Shown: piece after piece, positions 52,426 through 59,400 of the stretch | Layout of the letters: every line of letters starts with the position of its first letter | Numbering within the stretch: the stretch's first letter is position 1 | Origin: Metasolibacillus sp. | GTDB taxonomy: Bacteria > Bacillota > Bacilli > Bacillales_A > Planococcaceae | DNA length: 64,000 bases | Direction of reading: 5' to 3' | Assembly (NCBI RefSeq): GCF_025291715.1 | Contig: NZ_JAMBIZ010000004.1 | Location: forward strand, 124,001 to 188,000 | Position numbers and translations under genes: made by a program | Notes under the pieces: model-generated | Database searches by the model: none | The model's input: only the letters and a program-made list of their open reading frames with translations | What the model was told of the DNA's origin: nothing

Positions 52426-54477
52426 ATGAAAAGAAAACATTATATTCGCCAACGAAAACGCAAACGCTTCAGCAAGCGACTTGCCTTATTAACAATTACT
52501 ATGGTTAGTGCTGTTATTGTTGGGCTCATATCGCTTCGCATTTATGCGCAAATTGCTGGAGCACCGACATTGACTGTACCAAAAGCGACCATTTTTTTAG
52601 ACCAGCATGACCATCAAATTGGCGACTACTTTCAATCAGAGCGCCGCTATTGGCTTGAGCTAGATAAAATGTCACCATACTTAACAGAGGCAACCGTTGC
52701 CATTGAGGATAAAGATTTTTACAAGCATGGTGGATTTGATTATTCACGTATTGCTGGGGCTCTATTAGCTGATATTAAAGCAGGTCGCAAAGTACAAGGA
52801 GCGAGTACGTTAACACAGCAATATGCTCGAAATTTATATTTATCGCATGAGAAAACATGGACACGTAAAATAAATGAAGCACTTTATGCGTATCGTTTGG
52901 AGATTTTCTACTCAAAGGATGAAATTTTAGAAGGCTATTTAAATACTGTTTATTACGGGCATGGCATGTACGGTGCTGAGGCTGCGAGTCGCTATTATTT
53001 TGGCAAATCGGCAAGTGAGCTGACTTTAGCTGAGGCTGCGATGCTTGCAGGCATTCCAAAAGGCCCAACATATTATTCACCGATTGCTAATATAGAAAAA
53101 GCAACGAATCGACAAAAGCTGATTTTAACGTTAATGGAGCAGCAAGGGAAAATTACGGCAGAGGAAAAGGCGCATGCCGAAAAGGAGCAGCTCGTTTATA
53201 AAAATAGTGAATGGGTTGCGAGCAAGTCGATTGCCCCTTATTTTTTAGATGTAGTATGGACAGAGGCGAGTGAAATATTAGAGTCTAAAAACATGAACAT
53301 TAGCGAGGGCGGCTGGACGATTAAAACGACATTAAATCAGGCGCACCAAAAGGCAGCTGAAGCAGCGATTGAAAAAAATATGCCAAAGACTGATTTACAG
53401 GTTGGTCTTGTCAGCATGGATGTCAATACAGGCTTTGTCACAGCGCTTGTTGGTGGACGCGATTATAGTACAAGCTCCTTTAATCGCGTAACTCTTTCAG
53501 AAAGACAGCCTGGCTCATCAATTAAACCGATTTTATATGCTGCTGCATTAGAAAAAGGCTTCACACCGCTAACGTTTTTAAATGTAGGTGAAACAATTTT
53601 CACTTATGATAACGGACGTGCCACATATAAGCCACAAAATGTGAATGGTCAATTCGCATCACAGGAAATGTCGCTTGCACAGGCAATGGCGATTTCCGAT
53701 AATATTTATGCAGTGAAGACGTTAGAGCAAGTTGGCTATAAAGCATTTCGTGAAATGCTACAGCGCTTTGATTTAAATTACACAGAAAAGGATAACCCTT
53801 CCATTGCGCTTGGCACAATTGAGACATCTTTATATGATTTAACAAATGCCTATAATACGATTGCTGCGGAAGGAGAAAAGCGCAGCGCAACAACGATTTT
53901 ATCCATTACAAACGCCAATGGTGATGTTGTTTATCAGCATGCTAAGCCTGAAGAAAAGCGGGTATTATCCGCACAGGATGCTTATTTACTAACAGATATG
54001 ATGACAGGTATATTTGACCCTGTTTATAGCGATTATTCACCTGCTACAGGAGTATCAATTCGTGGTCGCATGACACATACTTATGCTGCGAAATCTGGTA
54101 CAACGATTAGCGATCAGTGGCTAATTGGCTATACACCAAGTATTACAACAGGGGTTTGGAACGGCTATGACCAAGGTAAAACGTTATCCGTTCAAGAAGA
54201 CATGGCCGCTACAAAGCAAGTATGGATTGATTTCATGGAAACAGTGCATGATGGTAAAGCCAACGAGGAATTCCGTGTACCTGATGGCATTGAAGGTGTT
54301 GTCATTGATATCGAAACAGGCAAGCTTGCGATGGATGCCTGTCCAAAACAGCGACTTGTTCATGTGAAAGCAACTGATATACCAACTGAGAAATGCCGTA
54401 CCTTTGAATTTTTCGAGCCAGATACTTGGGGCAACCTGCTGGACTTTGAGGTATTTAGCGATTTTTGGTGGAACTAA
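52426..54477 (+). CDS. pbpG: Class A penicillin-binding protein (PbpG/PBP2d-like)
   Basis: Bifunctional peptidoglycan glycosyltransferase-transpeptidase of 683 residues. A basic cytoplasmic tail, one membrane anchor (about residues 20-45), then the GT51 domain with VAIEDKDFYKHGGFD and GASTLTQQYARNLYL, and the transpeptidase domain with SxxK in QPGSSIKPILYA (near residue 365), SDN in AISDNIYAVK, and KSGT in AAKSGTTISDQW. The C-terminus has no PASTA or fibronectin repeat. Position between speB and ywhD matches pbpG (ywhE), a forespore-expressed enzyme in B. subtilis. ATG 52426 is 7 bases after GAGGTG; the TTG at 52420 is too close. Confidence 0.92.
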   Translation: MKRKHYIRQRKRKRFSKRLALLTITMVSAVIVGLISLRIYAQIAGAPTLTVPKATIFLDQHDHQIGDYFQSERRYWLELDKMSPYLTEATVAIEDKDFYKHGGFDYSRIAGALLADIKAGRKVQGASTLTQQYARNLYLSHEKTWTRKINEALYAYRLEIFYSKDEILEGYLNTVYYGHGMYGAEAASRYYFGKSASELTLAEAAMLAGIPKGPTYYSPIANIEKATNRQKLILTLMEQQGKITAEEKAHAEKEQLVYKNSEWVASKSIAPYFLDVVWTEASEILESKNMNISEGGWTIKTTLNQAHQKAAEAAIEKNMPKTDLQVGLVSMDVNTGFVTALVGGRDYSTSSFNRVTLSERQPGSSIKPILYAAALEKGFTPLTFLNVGETIFTYDNGRATYKPQNVNGQFASQEMSLAQAMAISDNIYAVKTLEQVGYKAFREMLQRFDLNYTEKDNPSIALGTIETSLYDLTNAYNTIAAEGEKRSATTILSITNANGDVVYQHAKPEEKRVLSAQDAYLLTDMMTGIFDPVYSDYSPATGVSIRGRMTHTYAAKSGTTISDQWLIGYTPSITTGVWNGYDQGKTLSVQEDMAATKQVWIDFMETVHDGKANEEFRVPDGIEGVVIDIETGKLAMDACPKQRLVHVKATDIPTEKCRTFEFFEPDTWGNLLDFEVFSDFWWN

Positions 54478-54480
54478 AAA

Positions 54481-54530
54481 AGCTCTTTCTTCCCCGGAAT
54501 AACGGTTTCCGTGGGAAGAAAGAGCTTTCT
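54481..54530 (+). terminator. Intrinsic terminator after pbpG
   Basis: AGCTCTTTCTTCC pairs with GGAAGAAAGAGCT, enclosing a second small stem (CGGAA with TTCCG), followed by TTCTTTC. It begins just after the pbpG stop. Confidence 0.8.
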
Positions 54531-54533
54531 TTC

Positions 54534-54621
54534 ATGGTAAATGAAAGCATGAGAATCATGGGGCATTCGGCTTGGGTTGGTTCAAATGCCGCATAGCTCT
54601 CATAGCTTGCCTATTTACCAT
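54534..54621. repeat. Nested imperfect inverted repeat, 88 bp
   Basis: Three blocks pair in order from outside to inside: ATGGTAAAT (54534) with ATTTACCAT (54613), ATGAGA (54549) with TCTCAT (54598), and GGCATT (54562) with AATGCC (54585). Spacers between blocks are 6-9 bases. No gene and no T-run is associated. Confidence 0.6.
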
Positions 54622-54800
54622 TCATTGTCCTAGCTCACTAACTGCAAGCCTTATATACAAGTGTACTTTTTTTCATGTGCACTTTCAACTACCTTATGTC
54701 GAATGAAGGAAATTGTCACATTTTGTTCATCTATTTTTCAACAATGAGGTCAAAAAAGATTGACGCATATTTTACAATCTCTTTAGAGTTCATAAATGTA

Positions 54801-54904
54801 TTGGCGCTTTTCTTTATTATATCTGCGCTTATCCATAATATATCTGCGAATTCTTCACGGTTATCTGCGCTTTCCTCTCATATATCTGCGAATCTCCACA
54901 AGTT
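54801..54904. repeat. Intergenic tandem array, exact 21-bp period
   Basis: The core ATCTGCG starts at 54821, 54842, 54863 and 54884, an exact 21-bp period; a fifth, weaker unit (GGCGCTTTT, from 54801) keeps the same phase on the left. Units alternate between GCGCTT and GCGAAT. The array lies between the convergent genes pbpG and ywhD. Confidence 0.85.
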
Positions 54905-54912
54905 GGCGCTTT

Positions 54913-55425
54913 TTAAGCCAAATCATTTCGTAGCTTTTCCTCACTACGCTGCCATAGCTCGCTGTTATGCTGCTGTAGAAAGTCTGCTAGCACCTTTTTC
55001 GATACATCATCCATATGGTCTACAATAATTTGACGCTTCATGGATTTATCCATTTTGTTAACATGGTCAGCTAAAATTTTATAGCCGCGACGCTTTTCAC
55101 GGTTCACGACCATTTCACATGCTGTCACACCTGCATAATATGGTCCATCCTCTTTATGATCAATTGTTACCCATACAAGCCAGTAGTTTTTCCCACCTGC
55201 TGAGTCCTCCCGATTGATTGTAAACTTAATGCCACGCTCCACAGCGCTTTTTGCATGCATTGCACCAATATCGACAATGGCTGTTTGCTCTTCCACATCT
55301 ATAATAACAGGAGACACATTTTCCAATGTCAAAGAGCCGATACCGAATCCTTTATGTCCATCTGTTGGGTCATTTTTTATAATTGTAAAGCCCATTTTTT
55401 GCTTTGGTTTTTCTTCATTAAACAT
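54913..55425 (-). CDS. ywhD: YwhD family protein
   Basis: Conserved protein of 170 residues found beside pbpG in Bacilli. Visible: a beta-rich core (GFGIGSLTLENVSPVIIDVE, YWLVWVTIDHKEDG) and a basic helical C-terminal part (KMDKSMKRQIIVDHM). No signal peptide, no known catalytic motif; function unknown. GGAGG precedes Met1. Confidence 0.85.
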   Translation of the reverse strand: MFNEEKPKQKMGFTIIKNDPTDGHKGFGIGSLTLENVSPVIIDVEEQTAIVDIGAMHAKSAVERGIKFTINREDSAGGKNYWLVWVTIDHKEDGPYYAGVTACEMVVNREKRRGYKILADHVNKMDKSMKRQIIVDHMDDVSKKVLADFLQQHNSELWQRSEEKLRNDLA

Positions 55426-55491
55426 CTTCTATACCTCCAATTGTGCTATTATTAATAATATACACTAAACTACATAGAGGAGGACAATATT

Positions 55492-55677
55492 ATGCCAATC
55501 ATCACAATTAAAATGATTGAAGGTCGTACAGATGAACAAAAACGTGCACTTGTACAAGAAGTAACAGAGGCAGTTTCTAAAACAGTCAATGCACCAAAAG
55601 AAAATATTTCAATTATTATTGAAGAAATGTCTAAAAATCATTATGCTACTGCAGGCGTACTGCAAATGGATAAATAA
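55492..55677 (+). CDS. ywhB: 4-oxalocrotonate tautomerase family protein (YwhB)
   Basis: A 61-residue tautomerase-superfamily subunit that assembles as a hexamer. The catalytic Pro is residue 2 (MPIITIKM), exposed after loss of Met1, and the conserved Arg of the active site is near residue 12 (EGRTDEQKRALV). In B. subtilis the enzyme ketonises 2-hydroxymuconate-type compounds in vitro; the natural substrate is unclear. AGAGGAGG precedes Met1. Confidence 0.92.
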   Translation: MPIITIKMIEGRTDEQKRALVQEVTEAVSKTVNAPKENISIIIEEMSKNHYATAGVLQMDK

Positions 55678-55684
55678 AAACGAG

Positions 55685-55710
55685 GGTGCGCTGCTGAGAC
55701 GCACCTTTTT
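55685..55710 (+). terminator. Intrinsic terminator after ywhB
   Basis: GGTGCG pairs with CGCACC around a 9-base loop, followed by TTTTTCT. Confidence 0.75.
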
Positions 55711-55730
55711 CTATAAGGTCGGTGTTTTTA

Positions 55731-56408
55731 ATGAAAAAACTGCGGGCTACTTTAAATTTAATTGCTATTATCGCCCTGTTTGCTATAGGGCTAACACTTA
55801 TTTTCATTAAGCCCATCCAAGCATTGCTCGTGCAACATTTAAGCGAGGAGCTTGTGACTACCTCACCAGCAATACTCGAATTTAACGATGCATTAGAAGA
55901 AGCAGACTTCGATTTTGAAGAGGTACAATCACTATCGATATGGGAGGTATTGCAGGCACAAGCAAACCGCAAAGACTTGCCAGTAATCGGAAGTATTGGC
56001 ATTCCAAGCGTTGACATGCAACTGCCCATTTTAAAGGGCGTTGGCAAAAATGCATTGGCAGTCGGTGCAGGCACAATGAAGCCTGAGCAAGTGATGGGGC
56101 AAGGTAACTATGCACTTGCCGCACACTATTTTGAAAATCGCGATATTTTATTTGGTCCTTTATATCACAGTGAAATTGGCGATGCCATTTATTTAACAGA
56201 TGCTAACGCCATTTACGAATATCATATTACAAAAATTGAGGTCGTTGAGGCAACGGCAGTTCATGTTATCGAAGATGTGCCAAACGAAACCCTATTAACG
56301 TTAATTACATGCGCTGACGAAGGTTTGCGACGACTTCTCGTGCAAGCAAGCTTTGTCCAACAGTATGACATCGAATCACCGCCAAAGGCATTACAGCAAG
56401 CAAATTAA
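55731..56408 (+). CDS. Class A sortase
   Basis: Membrane-bound transpeptidase of 225 residues that cuts a C-terminal sorting signal and links the protein to peptidoglycan. An N-terminal anchor (about residues 10-30) is followed by the sortase barrel with the catalytic His in ALAAHYFEN (near residue 130), the Cys in LLTLITCADE (near residue 199) and the Arg in RRLLVQ. The ATG at 55731 follows AAGGTCGGTG; the GTG at 55722 is part of that site. It faces the gene of a wall-anchored adhesin with an LPQTN signal, its likely substrate. Confidence 0.92.
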   Translation: MKKLRATLNLIAIIALFAIGLTLIFIKPIQALLVQHLSEELVTTSPAILEFNDALEEADFDFEEVQSLSIWEVLQAQANRKDLPVIGSIGIPSVDMQLPILKGVGKNALAVGAGTMKPEQVMGQGNYALAAHYFENRDILFGPLYHSEIGDAIYLTDANAIYEYHITKIEVVEATAVHVIEDVPNETLLTLITCADEGLRRLLVQASFVQQYDIESPPKALQQAN

Positions 56409-56409
56409 A

Positions 56410-56441
56410 AACCCTTCAAGCAAATGCTTGAAGGGCTTTTT
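56410..56441. terminator. Bidirectional terminator between sortase and adhesin genes
   Basis: CCCTTCAAGCA pairs with TGCTTGAAGGG (56412-56422 with 56425-56435); CTTTTTG follows on the plus strand and GTTTTTAATTT on the minus strand, serving both convergent genes. Confidence 0.9.
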
Positions 56442-56445
56442 GTGC

Positions 56446-59400
56446 TTACTTTTCAGTTGTTGTGAAGCGACGACGTAATAACACAAAGCCTAATGCTACT
56501 AGCACAATACCTGCAAAGATAGCAGCTGTTTGGTCTGCATCATTTGTTTGCGGTAATTTGTTTTGGTTATTATTCGCTGCCCCAAGCACATTTGCTGCTT
56601 GTTGCAATTCATGTAGAAGACTTCTCACTAAGTCCATATTTACAAGCTCATCAACATATGCCTGCTCCTCTGGAGATAGTGCTTCATATTGCTTAACGAA
56701 CGCTTCTAGTTCTTGAATTGTTTGTTGAAGCTTCGCTGGATTTTTCGATAGCTCCTCAACAATTTGCGGAATGTTTGGCACTTCATAACGTACTGGATCC
56801 TCTGATCCTGGCGTTGGTGGTACCGGTACAATACCTGGGATTTCAGGTATTTTCTTAATTACTTCCTCAACTGCTGGAGGTGTTGTCGGTTTCTCCGGTG
56901 TTGTTGGTGGAGTTGTTGGCTCCTCCGGTACTGTCGGTTCCTCTGGTGTCAGTGGAGTTGTTGGCTCCTCTGGCACTGTTGGTTTTTCTGGTGTTGGTGG
57001 CGTTACTGGTACTTCTGGTGTTGGTGGTGTACCACCGCCACCTCCGCCTCCACCACCTGGTGGTGCTGGTACTGGCTTAGCTAATGCTGCACAATCTTGT
57101 ACTGTAATCGCAAGTGGTGACTCTGTACCTACAACTACTACATAGTTACCTGGTTCTACAGTATAAGGAACAGTTGCTTTACCTTCTGCATCAGTTGTAC
57201 CTGTTGCAATTGTATTGCCTGCTTTATCTTTAATAACGAACGCTACCTCTTTACGAGGGTTACCGTTCACATCTTGAATTGTTAGTGTGAATAATGGGCA
57301 TGCGTTTTCTGGGACTTTTACTGCTGCTCCACATACTTCGTCTGTGTAGCTTACTGTAATATTTCCTAGCAATACACTAGCCTCATTATAAACAGCATAT
57401 TCTTTACCTTGTTCTAATTTTGCTTTGTCTTCAACTGTAATTTGACCATTTGCATCAGTTGTACCTGTTACTACAGTTACACCTGCTTTGTCTTTAATTA
57501 CAATTTTCACATTAGCACCAACAGGTTGGTTATCTTTATTATTTACTGTTAATGTGAATTGTGGACAAGAGTTTTTAATTGCAGTGCCTTTACAGTTATC
57601 TGTATAAGTTACCTTAACTTCGTCAATTCTCTCGCCTTTTGAGCCATTTGGATTTACTTCATAGACAACTACTTTTCCTGGTTGTTGAGTTGATGGTAAT
57701 GTAATTTTGCCATCCCCATCTGTTGTATATTCTGTCTCAACACCATTTGCATCTTCTACAATTACTTTTGTATTTACTTTTGGTGTTGTACCGTCTGGGC
57801 CGATTACTGTGATTTCAAACTCTGTACACCCACGAGGTTTTGTCACTTCATCTTTACAATCTGCTGTAGTATAAGTGACTTCGAAATCCTCACCAAATGA
57901 TACCGATTTTCCAGGTTCAATCTCATAGGATACGACCGTATAGTCACCTGGTGCAATTGTATATCTTTCACCATTTTGATTTGTTGCAAATGTAATTCTA
58001 CCATCTGCTTCAACAGTCGCTTCAAATTGTACATGTGTATCTTTGTTTTCAATTACTACCTTAGTACCAGCTTTTAAAGGACCATCTTCGTTTTCAATAG
58101 TCAATGTGAATGCTGGACATGCTGGTATTGGTTGAACTGTATACTCACAATCTGTATCAACTGTGAATTCATCAAGAGGGGCAGTAACTCCATCTTCATA
58201 AACTACATAATCAGCTGGTGGAAGACCTGTAGCTGGAAGGTTATCAAATACTACCTCTCCATCTGCATTTGTTGTACCAGTGAATCGTGTATTAGAATCT
58301 TGTTTGTCAACAATCTCTATATCTACATTTTCACGTGGTTTACCATCTCTATCATTGATTGTTAATGTAAATGTTTCACATGCTCTTGCTACTGCCAATT
58401 CAGCCTCACATGGTGTAGAAGATGTATAATCAATTTCCACTGTACCTAAATATTGATTACCTTCGTACACTTTATAAGTACCGGCTGGCGTTGTAGATGG
58501 CAATGTAAATTTACCATCATTACCAGTTGTCTCCGTAGCAATTGTAGCATTATTTGAATCTTTTAAAATAACCGTTACGTTTGGACGTGGGTTATTATTG
58601 TCATCGTTGATTGTGATTGTTACTGACGGACAAGCATTTACTTGCTGTACTTCAACCTCACAATCAGCACCGTACTTCACAGTAATTTCAGCATTTTCTA
58701 AAACAATTGTATCTACACCATCTTTTACTTCAACAGTGTATAATCCCGCCTTTACAGCTGTTTCTGAACCACCCGTACCTGGGCGTTTTACTGTAAATTG
58801 CCCATTTGAATCTGTTGATCCTTGAGCTACCTCATCACCATTGCTATTGAATAATGTGATGTCTTTACCTGAGCCAATCGGATTACCATTTGCATCGTTC
58901 ACTGTAATTGCGAATTTTGGACATGCGTTTGGATCAGTAACACTTTCAATATTTTCAACAACATACGCTTTACCATCTCTTGAAACATCCAAATCGGCGT
59001 TCAACGTGACAACAAATGGTACAACTACATCATAACCACTTGGCTGTGCTTCTCTTAATGTGTATTTACCATAGCGCACATCTTCAAAGACTAAAAGTCC
59101 ATCAACATCTGTTACACCTTCATCAAGCTTAACTGTATTGTTCTTATTCCATAATTCAAACGTAACTCCTTCAAATTCCTCACGGACACCTGTTAAAGGA
59201 TTCACTTTGAACTTTTTCAGCTGCAATGTACCTTTTAAAGGTGAAGCATCCGAATCTGACGAACTATATTGGAAGAATGCTGATTCATCATTTGAATCAG
59301 TTGTACCTGCTGCTGAAGCTCCTGCATAGCCAATAGACGCTTCGTTTGATACTGTTTCCCCAGCGTTACCATCCCCCATAAAGAATGTAGAATACGTAAC

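Noticed and set aside
54801..54904. Possible CRISPR array
   Set aside because: Units of 21 bp with no constant repeat/variable spacer division and no cas genes; it is a plain tandem repeat.
58132..58365. Plus-strand frames opposite the adhesin gene
   Set aside because: They are antisense shadows of a very long, compositionally biased gene.
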